Source of the DNA: Deinandra increscens subsp. villosa
Lineage: Eukaryota > Streptophyta > Magnoliopsida > Asterales > Asteraceae
Length of the DNA: 64,000 bases
Direction: 5' to 3'
NCBI GenBank assembly: GCA_039602395.1
Contig: JBCNJP010000007.1
Location: forward strand, 121,554,957 to 121,618,956
Part shown: positions 33,626 to 45,738 of the stretch, one piece after another
Layout: the number at the start of each line of letters is the position of its first letter
Position numbering within the stretch: the first letter of the stretch is position 1
Translations under genes and position numbers: made by a program
The notes under the pieces: model-generated
The model's input: the letters and a program-made list of their open reading frames with translations, nothing else
Database searches by the model: none
Told to the model about the DNA's origin: nothing

Positions 33626-35485
33626 GAGTAAGCTTTTATCTGGTAATTTCTTACTTAATTTTCTTTCTTTCTGTCTATGCAGTCTTTCTTTGATGCCAAA
33701 AGGAAATATGCAAATTCCAACACATAAACAAGAACATAAAAATTCAAAGTTTCACGGCCTGGAACCACAAATGTTTGATCACGCCTCTCGAGTCTCAACT
33801 ATTGTTTGATTGCTTGACAGAAAAAGATAGGAGGCAATAATTGGTTGGTTTTTGCTCAAAACATATCTATTTATTTGTGCCCCGATTTAAGCGGTTGGTT
33901 TGACACAAAATTATCTTTAACATGATGGCATTTATATACTAAAATTATAGGTGCTCGACCCTTATTGTGGCTTGACTAGTAGCAGGAGTTGCAGTGGGCA
34001 TAGTAGAACTGCAGAGTTTTGGTCTAAATTATAAAAAAGATATTCCTATTTTACAACTTTGTTAACCTCATCTTGAGATCAATCACATTACCATTGTGAA
34101 AAAAATATTTATGACGTTCAAAGCGACATTTTATTTGTTATTTCTTTTTAAATGAATATGTCATGGTTCTTGTGCGTTACAACTATTGAGTTCATGGCTG
34201 AAGCTGTCAAAGGAAATTTAACCATGTGCTCTTACATGTGTCAGTGAAGAGAAAACGTAGAGCTTTATGGTGAATGATAATAGAGTTGGTAGAGGAAAGT
34301 AGTGGTACCAGGAAAGGTCACTGTTCACGCTAGGGACCGCAAGTCCGCGTTAACCCCGCATCACTTGCGTGAGTGTACCGTAAATGCCCTTAGACTACTT
34401 GTAACCTTGATGGTCGTCCTTCCCAGAAACAATCCCGGTCAAAATCTCACATTAGCTTTTTTTTTCCTATCCTTTATTCCCATAAACAACTTTTTACTTC
34501 AACACTAATATACTTGTCTTTCCCATAAACAACCAATTAGTTTACATTTGTTGCGAGTAGAAAAAAAAAAGAATCGGATGGATGTCGCTCGTCACCAAGG
34601 GCGGACGCCTCCAATGCCACCTGCCTGGAGGGCTGCATGTCAGGTCACCTGAAAAAATTAAAAAATTCACGATGTATAGCGTTGTTGTGAGTGGTCTTAT
34701 TGTAGTCACTATTAGAACAACTTGTCACTAATATTGGTGTTCGGATATAATTACCAACTTGACAGTTGATTGTACATTTTTCGTTAATTATATCTTGAAC
34801 CCTGTATGGTTTATTTTTCGATTTCTCGTTTAAATTGCAATTGGACACTAGTGGGAGATCTATGACTATAATCGGGATTTGATGAAGATTGTTGTACGTT
34901 GTTCTTTTGCTTTTGTTTTTAACCAAGACATACAATTCCTAGTACCTTATGATCCGAGCACTCATATGAGTCATATCCTTCAAATAATGTTACCTATGAA
35001 CTAGGCTCAAGCTTTACGTATAAGGCTTGAATCGAGTCAAACTCTAGCTTAACCTCTAGTGAGTCAATCAAGACTGGCTCAGAGTAGTTAGGCCTTTGGG
35101 GATGGGCTGTGGTGATCTTCTCGATCGGCTACATGCCGGTTTCACGGCTATATCACCGCAAGAGTCGCGACTCAACTTTTGGATTCAAATCACCGGTTAC
35201 AAGTAGCCGTTTGGAATTGAAAGTTTACACAAATAATTTCATAATAATAGAAAAAGTTAAACCTTACAAATACACAATAAATTAACATAATAATTTCACA
35301 TCAAAATTCATTCATTGCTTCTCTATTTCTCTATCCGTTCTTCACAGTTCCTCTACTAAATAATGAGGCGCAACGTTATTATTTCATCGACCCTTCGTAT
35401 CATCATCAAGTAGTTTCGGTTTTTCTGAAGATTTTAATTTCGAAAATTTCTTAAGAGGATTGTCGTCTTTAGAACCGAACTTGAA
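33626..35485. other. Intergenic region without recognised gene
   Basis: Contains short GC-rich patches (34310-34400 and 34560-34640) of no recognised origin. No reading frame has family features. Confidence 0.5.
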
Positions 35486-35489
35486 GATA

Positions 35490-36460
35490 CAACTCGTTTA
35501 AAAAAATTATATGTGCCTTGTGATCGTGTGGAGGCTCATAAACGACTAATAAAACATTACTTTGTCAAGAAGTCCTTGTACAATGACGGAGTTTTCAAAA
35601 CGAGAATTTGGATCCGGAAGAGATTGTTTTAGAAATTATTTTGGATATAAACAAAGATTTTGAATGGTTTCAAGAAAGCCTTAGCATGAGGGTGAAGCAT
35701 AGTTTCCTGTCATTATAGAAATGCGCATCGGGTGTTCCTCAACTCGCGTATGGTAATGTTATCGACGAATACACTGAATATTTAGCTTGTGTCCGCTAGA
35801 ACCTCACGTGAATGCCTAGAATAATTTTGCAATGCTATTTTCATGTTATATAATAAAAAAAATTTAACGGTCACCAACAAGCCACAATATTACATTTTTG
35901 TATGAGACATATTCAGAAAGTCATGGCTATCCGGGGATGGTCAAATCGACTGTACTCGTTAGGTTTGGAAAAATTGTCTAAAATGTTTGCAAGAGCAATT
36001 CCGTCGATTAGCCAACGATCATACTCGAAACAGTGGCATCACGAGATACATGGTTTTGGCATGGATAATTTTGTGTTTCCGGCTCAAATAACAATATCAA
36101 TGTTCTTAATCGATCTTCTTTGTTTACTATGAGATGCATATAATCGCTCCTAGGCGTCCATTTCAGGTTAAAGGACGAGAATACAAACGTGACTATTACA
36201 TTGCCTACGAGATATACCTTTCTTGATTTACTTTTGTTAAAGCTTTCCGTCACTTGATCAATATCAGGGAAAAGAAATTCAAGAAACTTCAAGAGTCAGC
36301 AAGAAAAGATATCGAACGAGCTTTTGGTGTGTTAAAGTCAAAATGGGCTATAATTAACCGACCGACGCGGGGCGATGACACATGAGAAGGTAATCACTCA
36401 TATGTACGCATGTTTGATAGTGAAGAATATAATCATAAAAGATGAGGGAGAGTAATATCA
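35490..36460 (+). pseudogene. PIF/Harbinger-type transposase (DDE nuclease) relic
   Basis: Read across several frames, pieces match the plant HARBI1-like nuclease in order: CDRVEAHKRLIKHYF; a stretch corresponding to PQLAYG...DEY; MAIRGWSNRLYSLG, where the intact family has a GMLGSIDCxHW block; the NxINVLN-like region around 36095; VKGREYKRDYYIAYEIY; and KFKKLQESARKDIERAFGVLKSKW (about 36270-36345). There are many stops and shifts. Terminal inverted repeats were not identified. Confidence 0.72.
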
Positions 36461-37195
36461 CCGGTATACATCTCGGATTTTCCCACCAATCTAGTTGTTA
36501 ATTATAATATAATTTAGGAGTTACGAGATCAAGATACTCATTTTGACTAAGATTTGATCTTACGAAACACGTGATCGCAAACTTGGGCATTCATTTGACG
36601 GACGTGTAGTCTTTATTTTGTTAAGTGATGTATCGTTTTTATGTTTTTAGTTATTTTTAAGTATTATTTTAATGCATTTTTATTATTTATTTAATAAAAA
36701 TTATGTTTTTATATTAAATTAAAAACAATTAATCTTATACCAAATTCAAGCCTCCACCAATCCCCTTCAGGCTTATACATAAATGACGCGATAGATTTTG
36801 ATTGGATTAGACTTCAAGGGTGAAACTTTCACCCCTCCCTTAAACTTCGAATCAGCTCGTTTACACCTCTAGAACCACCTACTTGTTAACGAGTTTATAA
36901 TCGTAATCGTAACTACATGTGTTTATAACCATGTTACCAGGCAGGCTTTGATTCGTAGGGTAGATGACTTGACACCGCCTGAAAAGTGTATGGTTATACG
37001 AGGAGAAAAAAAGACGATATGCATAAATGAGACGTGACATGAAGCTTGCGTGACGTGGAACGTCCTCCGCTACGAATAGTCTTAATAAAATAATTTTTAT
37101 TTTAAAGAAATGAAATAAGAATATCGTTGGAGTTGGGCGCGTCAATGGAGGAGGGTAAAAGTGAGATAGCGTGAAGACATAAATAAGGCAGCAGA
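36461..37195. other. Intergenic/promoter region of the PEPKR2-like gene
   Basis: AT-rich at 36600-36730, then mixed sequence. A cataaataagg word near 37178 could be a TATA box for the following transcript. No gene seen. Confidence 0.45.
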
Positions 37196-37302
37196 CGCAG
37201 TGCGACCACTCCATGACTCCATCCCTCTGCCTGCTCCTACTGTTTGCATCACGTGCACCACCATACTCCCTGTTCATCAAATCAACCCTAGTTTTCATCT
37301 TC

Positions 37303-37902
37303 CAATGAAGAAGGTAAATCAGCCTCCATTTCATCCTTCTCTCTCGATTCATCTATCTAATCACGTACTCATACTTCAGTCGTTTGATCTATTGATTTCT
37401 AATTTCTAATTCTAGTTTGTTTCTTCTTTGATTTGGGGGTTTTTACTCCTCGATTTTGTTATTAACTTCTGCAGATCATGATTGTTGATGAAAGCAAACA
37501 GATCACGTCTGGTTCGTTATCGAAATGGATCGGAAGAAGAAAAACAAGAGGCTGTTCGTTCTCAGAGGTTTTCTCTCCTCTCTCATCTCGATTCTGTTAT
37601 TCTGTTTTTTGTTCTATTTTCCTAGGGTTTAGGAAAATTGAATTAACTGATTTAGATCGAAATTGTTTCTCACTGATATTGCAGCATGTAGCCATATGTA
37701 TGGACTTCTTCATTTCCGTTGATATATATTAGGTTTTGATTTGATTGTTGGTGTGACCTCAGAACTGGTTAGATCATGGTTGAAAATAGTTAGGGGACTA
37801 GAGAATGCAGTGTTGATTTAGGAAGTAGCTAACTAATCCAGCTCAATTTTTGGGAATTTATGTGAGAGAAAGTGGAGTTTATGATTGTATTGTTTGAGAT
37901 TT
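37303..37902 (+). promoter_or_regulatory. Likely spliced 5' leader of the PEPKR2-like gene, with possible upstream ORF
   Basis: Candidate leader exons end at atgaagaag|gtaaat (37311) and run from cttctgcag|atcatg (37476) to tcagag|gttttc (37567), then resume at attgcag|catg (37684). Joined, they would hold an upstream ORF of about 50 codons starting at 37303 and stopping near 37730, before the kinase ATG at 37903. This rests on splice-site words only. Confidence 0.4.
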
Positions 37903-40409
37903 ATGGATCAATTTGGGAAAAAGAGAAAGGGATTAGAAAATGTAGGATGTAAAGTCCGTCGATCGCATGTCTCGTTAGGAGATTATTCGAGAAGAACAAA
38001 GAAATGCAAGGAAATAGTGCAAAAGGATGATGAATGCAAAGATTTCATAACTGGAATCGCAACAGCCCCGCCTTCTGTGAACATGTGCTCAGACCCATGT
38101 GGCAGGGGTCTCAAGAGGAAAAGCGGGTGTCTCGATGCAGCTACTAAAATGGGTAGGAAGAAGAAAATCGAGCAAGATTTTGAACTGGGTCAAACTATCG
38201 GTCAAGGGAAGTTTGGATCTGTGGTCAAATGTAGAAATAGGGTTAGTGGTGAAGAGTTTGCTTGCAAAATTTTACAAAAAGGGGAGGAGATTGTGCATAA
38301 AGAAGTTGAAATTATGCAGCATCTTTCTGGCCATCCTGGTGTGGTGGCATTGAAGGCTGTGTATGAAGATGCTCAATCTTTTCATCTGGTTATGGAGCTT
38401 TGCTCTGGGGGGCGGCTGCTTGATCAGATGAGGGAAGATGGTTTGTTTTCAGAGCAAAAAGCTGCTAATTTAATGAAGGAATTGATGTTGGTTCTCAAAT
38501 ATTGTCATGATATGGGTGTTATTCATCGCGATGTGAAGCCTGATAATATCCTTATTTCGGCATCTGGTTCGATTAAGCTTGCGGATTTTGGGTTGGCTGC
38601 TAGAATCGCTAATGGTACCGATTTTTGTAATTGAACTTATGTAGAGGTGGAAATTTTGACCCATTTACTTCTGAATGGGTCAATTTAAATTTCTCGCTAA
38701 AAGGAGAAATATATGATATCGGTTGCTTGTGTCCACAGGCTTAAAATAGCCGCATAATGTCATCCTAAATCGTTTTTCCATAAAGATTTAGCTTATTACC
38801 GCATAATATTGTTTTTATAATCATAATTAATTACAAAAATGGACAAAAAAGTCTTTGTTGGTCAACCCAACCTGACCCTGCATTTTTCAACTCTAAAACG
38901 TTTCAACCCTAACCCTTTTGATCTGTTCCCAACCCGCCCGATCCACTTCCCTTCTCTAAACTTTTTATACTCTACTTTTATGTACTTCAAAAATAACGAA
39001 CATGCACAATTGTTTATTTTGACTTTTTATCACAGGTCAAAGTCTACATGGTGTCGTTGGAAGTCCTGCATATGTTGCCCCTGAAGTTCTGCTTGGTGGT
39101 TATTCAGAAAAGGTTGATATATGGAGTGCTGGTGTGGTCCTCTATGCCGTTTTGGTTGGTCTCCTTCCGTTTGGTGGCAGTTCTGTAAATACCGTGTTTG
39201 AGGCTGTCAAGAACGTGTCCATTAATTTTGAAGATAAATTATGGGACTCAATATCACAACCTGCCCGTGATCTTCTTGCACATATGCTAACAAGAAACGT
39301 ATCCGAGAGGTACACTGCTGACGAAGTACTACGTAAGCTCGCTTCTTTTCATTTTGTTTTGTTTCTGGATAAGTTAATTCTGATTTAGATTATCTAGTAA
39401 ATATATGGTTTATCTATTTTCAAGGGAAAACGAGAAATAATGGTCCGCCCCTCTTTTTAACTTATCTTAATACATTTCTTAATTCTTATAGTCGATATTT
39501 TTATATTTTATAAAACATAATTCTCTGAAGTATGTCTGATCTTTTATTATAGCTGATAAAATTTAAATTGTTGTATTTTAGTTCTTATCTTAACAATGTA
39601 TATGCATTTCTTTAGTGGTTATTATCGTAAGTTGCATGTACAATAACTCAGTATGTGATGATCACAACTTCAAACACCAAATCTTCAAAAGGATGGCGCA
39701 ATGGTAAGCGCCTAATTCTCTCTAGGAGAGGTCTTAGTTCGAATCCAGCATCCATTGATTTATGCCTTTAACCCCTTCAAGAAGGCCACCTGTCCAACAC
39801 AAGTTGCGTTTACATGGTCCCACTAGTTAGCAATATTGGTGGGACTGTGAGTTTTCTAATGACGGGTTCCCAAAATTGTAAAAGCTTAAAACATTCATAT
39901 GTTGGCTCACTCCAGATGCTCTATTGATACCCACATGATCTTTATTTAGCTAGCTATTTCAATAGTTACTGATCACATGATCATTTTCAACCAACATTAA
40001 ACACCTCCTTAATGCCTTTGGTTCGTGAATTGTTGTTCTTACCCTATGTTCTTTTGTTTGTTTATCAGGACATCCTTGGATCAAATTCTACACGAACCCA
40101 ACACTAGAGTCCCTAACTTCCAGTTCTAAACCGCAAGTTCATAGGACCTTGACTTCACAACAGCTGGCAGACATGATAGAAGTGGAGTCCGAGAGGTCTA
40201 TTAACTCATTCGATGAAAACTCTACTCTAATGCTCCCCCATGACACAACTAAAGATGAAGATTGTTGTATGGTTGATGTTCTTGCTTTGGCAATTTCTCG
40301 TGTAAGGATCTCGGGCCCAAAAAGAAGCAGGATATTTAGTCCTAGTAATCCCGTTCAACAAGAACATTCCTCTAACATTACTATGACAAGTTTATGTACA
40401 GCATTTTGA
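37903..40409 (+). CDS. PEPKR2: PEPKR2-like serine/threonine kinase (PEP carboxylase kinase-related), three exons
   Basis: Exons 37903-38614, 39036-39332 and 40069-40409 give 449 residues in one frame with GT-AG introns. The basic N-terminus has a KKRKG stretch. The kinase domain starts near residue 92 with GQTIGQGKFGSVV. Catalytic residues are Lys122 (ACK), HRD 208-210 and DFG 228-230, followed by GSPAYVAPEVLLGGYSEKVDIWSAG and HPWIKFY. There are no C-terminal EF hands, so it is not a CDPK. The length and the tail after the kinase (SLTSSSKPQVHRTLTSQQLA...) fit PEPKR2 of the CDPK-SnRK superfamily. The predicted kinase is intact. The second intron holds a SINE-like insertion. Start choice: first ATG in frame with the basic N-terminus. 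Confidence 0.88.
39688..39895 (+). mobile_element. tRNA-derived SINE-like sequence in PEPKR2 intron
   Basis: ggatggcgcaatggtaagcg resembles a pol III A box and agttcgaatccagc a B box, spaced as in a tRNA head, but arms do not pair as a real tRNA. A roughly 130-bp non-tRNA body follows. 3' end and target duplication are uncertain. Confidence 0.5.
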
Positions 40410-41700
40410 TGGTATGTATTGTAAGTTCGTTTGACGTATGGTGTATAAAAACATGAAACTCGTAGATTATCATGTGACTATGAAGGCTGTTTTTTCGCAG
40501 CTAGCTAAGATAAATTTTGTTTCTGCTGGAGCTACTCTTTTCAGTATTGAAGATTTTTATAAGATGCAGTTATTTCTGAAGTATGCAATCAGGTTTGAAG
40601 AAGAATCCTAGAAGGATCTATGTATGTATGTATTAAGCACATACAAACAGATATAAATACACGAATATATGTATGTATACATGTATACTCATATAAGTCT
40701 ATACATGTACACATGTGTATATAATACATAACTTCGAACTAACATCTCCAAAACCAACTTCTCTGTCAAAATTGGGAAAAAAAACAAATCATAGACCGCG
40801 TTAATGCTATACTAAGAGAAGTATAAATGACATTGTAACTTTAAAAGTTTAACGACTTTTGCAACACTATAATATTTCGCTTTAGCACTAGACTAAGGCG
40901 CAATATGTTGGTGTTTTGAGTGATGCTAGTGTCACCTGGGCATGACCGTGCCAATGGTGAACTCAACCTTGACACGTGGCATGCATGATTGTGTCTTTGA
41001 CGGTGCACAACTATGGTCATTGTCAACGGACCATATTTGATACCGTCGTGAATTCTAACAAATCTTAAACTCCTTTTTTTATTCATTTTTAATTCATGTA
41101 TTTGACCTCTTTGCATATATATCAGCCCAAATGCGCCTCTAATAACTCAATTTTCCCATCAAAGATCCCTCAAACAAAGGTTCTAGTGAAGTGTGAAGCC
41201 ATATATGAAGGCCTTAGGTCTCATAAATCAGTGAGTTGAGAAGCTTTAAGATTACAATATCATATTAGAAGATTTAATTCGATTATTATGTCACACTTCA
41301 AAACCAAAACCGAAACAAAATCTTTAGTTAATCGATTATGACTTTACGATCCATTAGTTACTTATTCGGTTCGATTAATTCGGGTATTTCTATCCCTACC
41401 TCAAAATTAAAGCACACAGGCCCCATATGCCCATATTTCACAAATTTCCATCCAAACTTTCTCACATGAAACATGAAAGTGAACCCTGCACCTCCCCCAA
41501 ATAACTCTAAAATCTAAATCACTTCACCTTCCACTCCACCGAACCTCTGACACGATAACCCCCTTCCCCACCAAAACCCATCAATCATACACCTTACCCT
41601 CATAAATTCTTCACTCAATCGCCCTCCATTATGCTCTCAAGCTCTCTGTATTTCACTACATATCACTTTCATATACACAGAATTTAGCAAAATAAACACC
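40410..41700. other. Intergenic region
   Basis: 3' flank of the kinase gene, then a TA/TG-rich alternating tract (40620-40735) and mixed sequence. No gene supported. 41500-41700 is CT-rich and is probably promoter and leader of the next gene. Confidence 0.5.
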
Positions 41701-41701
41701 C

Positions 41702-41815
41702 ATGGAGTCTACGAGGTTCCACCTATTCATCATTATTCTTTGTTGCTCTATACAAACTACGCGTCTCGCTCTGGTGGGTGGAAATCACACCGCTTCCAGG
41801 TTTTGCACCCGCTAA
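41702..41815 (+). CDS. Short upstream ORF (37 codons) with signal-like N-terminus
   Basis: ATGGAGTCTACG opens MESTRFHLFIIILCCSIQTT and stops at TAA (41813-41815), 82 bp before the ATG of the next gene. The hydrophobic stretch FHLFIIILCCS looks like a signal peptide or membrane anchor. It may be a translated upstream ORF, a small secreted peptide, or an artefact. A cttccag|gttttg word inside could also be a splice donor. Confidence 0.35.
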   Translation: MESTRFHLFIIILCCSIQTTRLALVGGNHTASRFCTR

Positions 41816-41897
41816 ATCCCCTGTTTCATTCGTATTTATTCAATTGCAGTTCCTTCTTGATTAATTCTCGAATTTGGAGTTTTATTTCCGATAAATC

Positions 41898-42521
41898 ATG
41901 AAATTGGGTCGTGGGTATCGTCCCAATTGCACTCATAACCTGCGATCGATAAAGGGTCGCCCCGCAATTGGATTGAATCAAGACTCTGTTTTGATAATCA
42001 GAATACCCTGTTCTCGAATCTTGGGGGTAATCTCAAAATCATTGCTTTTGGCTGTATTCATTCTCGCGTTGCCTTCAATTGGGTCGTATGTTAAGGATGC
42101 TAATCCTAACGAATTTCTGCCAATGGTGTTCGAAGATCTAGCGACTGAAGGTCTTTTCAAAGATGGTCAAAAGGGTCTTGTTCTGAGCTCTGGAATTGGG
42201 GACTTGTTTGATAGTTTCTGGTTCTTGAATAACAAGGGAATTGATCTTGTTACCGATTCGGATTTCGATCGACAAATGTTGATCCCTGATGAGATGTTTG
42301 ATTTCGTGTTTGTTTCGAGTTTGGAAAATGCTAATTTTGTTAACAGAGTGGTGAAGCTTGATGGCATTGTGGTTATGCCGTTTGGTGAGTGTTGTGATCG
42401 ATCTTATGAGTTCTTGAAACAATCGAATTATAAGATTGTGTATCTTCGTCAATTCGATCCGGTTTTAGTCATTGCAATGAGGAAAATTGATGATGAAGGG
42501 GAAGAAGGTGTGTTCAGTTGA
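41898..42521 (+). CDS. Membrane-anchored methyltransferase-like protein
   Basis: An intact single-exon 207-residue protein. A basic N-terminal segment precedes one membrane helix (about 46-62, VISKSLLLAVFILALPS). A Rossmann-like region follows: GLVLSSGIGDLFDSFWFL, then LVTDSDFDRQ, FDFVFVSSLENANFVNRV, LDGIVVMPFG and YKIVYLRQF. The layout resembles plant-specific S-adenosylmethionine methyltransferase superfamily proteins with an N-terminal anchor and a shortened catalytic domain. The SAM-binding GxGxG loop is not clear, so enzymatic activity is doubtful. Start: first ATG of the open frame; an upstream ORF precedes it. Confidence 0.7.
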   Translation: MKLGRGYRPNCTHNLRSIKGRPAIGLNQDSVLIIRIPCSRILGVISKSLLLAVFILALPSIGSYVKDANPNEFLPMVFEDLATEGLFKDGQKGLVLSSGIGDLFDSFWFLNNKGIDLVTDSDFDRQMLIPDEMFDFVFVSSLENANFVNRVVKLDGIVVMPFGECCDRSYEFLKQSNYKIVYLRQFDPVLVIAMRKIDDEGEEGVFS

Positions 42522-42733
42522 TGAATTGTTCTTGAAATGTTAAATTTTATTTCATGCATATGTTATAATGTGTCTTTGTAATGTTTTTGTGATTCAATAA
42601 ATGGGCATGTTGTATGAGTTCCAGTGATTTTAGTGCAATTTTAATTATTTGTTTTAAGCTTGATGAAGCTGTTTATAAACATACTACACTTATAGAATGA
42701 CGAGTAAGGTTTACTTGGAAAATCACTTTTATT

Positions 42734-42900
42734 TAGAAAACTAGAAAATCAAAGGAAAATTATATTAAATGAAGGTTATTTGAGTAATTTGATATTTTTT
42801 TAGGTTGATCAGGGGATAGACACGAAAAAAAAGCATCAAAATTACCTAAATAGCCTCCATTTAATACTAGTTTTCCTTTGGTTTTCGAGTTTTCCAACTA
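42734..42900. mobile_element. Fold-back MITE
   Basis: The left half (agaaaactagaaaatcaaag...) is an imperfect inverted copy of the right half (ctttggttttcgagttttcc...), giving a near full-length hairpin about 167 bp long. A TA occurs at both ends, which would fit a Stowaway-type duplication, but the termini are not typical. Non-coding, between two genes. Confidence 0.55.
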
Positions 42901-43011
42901 AAACTTAGTTTGCCATGAAACTTATCAGTATAAAACATTCTACATTTCATCATTATAGGTTACAAACACCATGATATGCTAGAATTGAAACAATTATTAT
43001 CAGTCCCATGT

Positions 43012-45217
43012 CTATGATGAAGGAGGGAGTGTCCCTCCAAGGAACGATGTGAACAAGGCCAATGCGCGTTGTGGCTGGTAGCTTGGAACAGTATGTCCTG
43101 CGCCCCTAACCGTTATCAGAAGCAGTCCTTTGTAAGCCTCCAAATACCCTCCTACCTATTGACATGATTTCACTTTATTGTGTTATGAGACATGCAACAT
43201 TTTTGATTTGTTAAAACAATTATCTGCTTATAAACAAGTATACATGGATGTTTATCTACTAGAGTTCATTGATCACCTCTTTGTTGAGGTACCATGGCCG
43301 CCAAGCTGTCTCGATAGGAAGCTTGAGGGCGTTGATTGAGTACCGAGAAGAAGTAGTTGGAACTTGCACATCTACATCCCCACTGCATATTTAAGATACA
43401 CTCATTCAGTCATATATTATTCCTAGTTTTGATGTTTTATAATCATTATAACTGTCCATAATGCTTGCCTGAAGACCCAAATCCTTTGCCCATTTGCAAT
43501 TAGATACTTGATTAGTGGCAAGATGGTAACTGCACTGTCATTCCAGCCCATGATAACATCACTGAAATATTTTTTTTAAACACTTTATCTGTAATCAGTT
43601 GTCAAATAGTCAAATACGAAAATATCAACGTGTTATACCTGCATAAATCCCATGATGTAGGTTTCGCGTGCAATGCCTTCTGGACCGAGGAGTCATTGAG
43701 ATAGAATTCAAGGATATATTGCCAACATGGGTCAAAAAAGTTAACCTGAAACAACAAAACTAAAACAATGGTGATTTCTATGTGGCAGATGTTTTCATAG
43801 GTGATGGGAGTGTGTATAGAGGCCTTACAGAACCCGGAATGGCAGAGGTGTTTCTTTCACGAGGGGTCAAGCAAATCGGCGCATAGACGTTGTACACATC
43901 AATATCTCCGATCTCATTCCACGCTTTATCTGTACTATTTTCACACATTGCCGAAGACACGTTTGCAAAGTCGCAATTTTTGATGATGGCGTCATGTGTC
44001 GTATCCGATATTATTGCATGACTCCACCAATGATCAAACTTGCCTTTAAAATGTGTTTCATCATCCATCACTGCATTTCCTATAGCGATCCCTTTGATAT
44101 TGATGATGGTTTGGTTTGTTTTCTTGTTGTTCCGAACGATGGTGTATGCAAGTTGTGGCACATAGTGTCCGGCATAGCTTTCTCCAGTGATGTAAAACTC
44201 GCGAGTTTTGTACTGAGGGAATCTCGCGAGCCAGTTAACAAGAAAGATGTAAGCATCATCCGCGGTATTCTTGTCGCCGGATTTATCATAATCAGAAGTT
44301 GTGTTAGAATATGAGAATCCCACTCCAGCAGGGGACTCAAGAAATAGCATATTTGCAACTGCAAGATTGAAGCACCTTTTTGTATCAGAATATGAGAATT
44401 GGGATTCTTATAGAAAATTTGGGATAAAAATCTAACCATTGCTCCATGCATAATCATTCATGAAGAGAGTTTTTCCATCACTATTGATTCTGAATGGACC
44501 TAGCTCTGACATGGCGCCGATCATTGAAGAACAACCCGGTCCTGTTAAACAACACCAGTTGAAGTTATTGACAGTTAACCCCATGGAGACTGCTAAAAAC
44601 TACTCTATTTCATTTCAAGTTAATTTTTAAAGGTTCATCATCAAATAGGCAAATATGGTTATGTTCTACTTGATAATGATTCAATAAATGTAATCAACAA
44701 CTTCTAACTTTATTAACAAATTAAATGCCACTGAAAAATTATGAATATGGTTATGTTCTACTTGATAATGATTCAATAAATGTAATCAACAACTTCTAAC
44801 TTTATTAACAAATTAAATGCCACTGAAAAATTATTAATATGCAAAATCACCTCCATTTAGCCACAAAACCAATGGTTTTGTAGAAGAATCGGTGGGCGAC
44901 TCAACTAAATAATAGAAAAGAGCCCTGCCAGCATTCGGATCGACAGTAACATATCCTGAGTACTGACTAAAATTGACGCCTTCAGGTTGGCCTGGCAATA
45001 CGGATATCTTGTCAAGATCTGCCAATCCGTCTTGAGGTGCAGTGTGGACCGGAGAATACTCGTCAGTAACTTCTTCTGAAACAGTCCATGTATTAGTAAC
45101 AGGTGAGTTTCTAGCGCGTTTTGATTTTAGTAAATTGAAAAGCTTGTTTGCCTGAATATCAGCATTGGTTAACCCCAACAAGGCTAAAAGACAAAGTGTT
45201 GCTATAAGTTTAATCAT
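43012..45217 (-). CDS. Serine carboxypeptidase-like protein (S10), seven exons
   Basis: Exons in order of reading: 44851-45217, 44437-44541, 43829-44358, 43639-43745, 43469-43561, 43277-43382 and 43012-43155. They join in frame to 483 residues. The signal peptide is about residues 1-19 (LIATLCLLALLGLTNA). Conserved blocks are LWLNGGPGCSS, ESPAGVGFSYS and GESYAGHYVPQL with nucleophile Ser218. GDVDVQVP carries the acid, and GAGHTVPSYQP has His457. Several N-x-S/T sites fit a secreted or vacuolar glycoprotein. It is predicted to be an active SCPL protease of the carboxypeptidase II type. SCPL acyltransferases also exist, so substrate is open. The intron after 43469 has a GC-AG boundary (cag|gcaagc). 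Intron 1 contains a 92-bp tandem duplication. Confidence 0.92.
44652..44835. repeat. 92-bp tandem duplication in SCPL intron 1
   Basis: Positions 44652-44743 and 44744-44835 are nearly or fully identical (aatatggttatgttctactt...). Its right edge is about 15 bp from the exon-1 donor. Confidence 0.9.
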
Positions 45218-45738
45218 CCTATATATCTGCTACTTTCTAGTTTCATTCAAGTGCTTATATAGTCATATAGATACAGCCTTCACTTCTAAACACCTTTCAA
45301 AAGCCGGCCACTTTCGCATGCATCTATTTTGGAGTTGATTCGTTCATTTATATGCTATGGGTCCCTTACTTCTTGTCATATTTTGATCATTGCTCCTCTG
45401 CAGATTACAAAAAGTTTGTAGATGGATTGCCGGCTTCTTTGATTTGTCTGAATCCTCACAGACTTCTTTCTTGATTTTCTTTTATGTCCTTCACTATTGA
45501 CACTTTCGATCTTTTTCTTCACAAAAAGCGTTATGCTCTGATACCAATTAGAACGTAAAAGTAGTTTATATCTAAGTACATAATTCAAAGGATTTAATTC
45601 ACATTAACGAAATGGTTCCACAATACATATTTTTGACACAATTATACAATAGTAAAAACACAGAAATATGACTTTAAAAGTAATGAACAAAGACAACACT
45701 GTTGCAGAACTTCATCGATAGAGGAACTTCATCATAAA
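45218..45738. other. SCPL promoter side and Copia PBS-like remnant
   Basis: No gene. At about 45537-45552, ctctgataccaatt is the reverse complement of an initiator-Met PBS. It is probably a leftover of a minus-strand Copia element otherwise not recognisable here. 45600-45738 is the 3' flank of the PELPK gene. Confidence 0.4.

Noticed and set aside
37478..37732. 84-codon frame before the PEPKR2-like start
   Set aside because: Runs through a likely leader intron; retained only as part of a possible spliced upstream ORF.
39691..39757. A second tRNA gene
   Set aside because: Boxes resemble a tRNA but the T arm and anticodon arm do not pair; treated as SINE-like.
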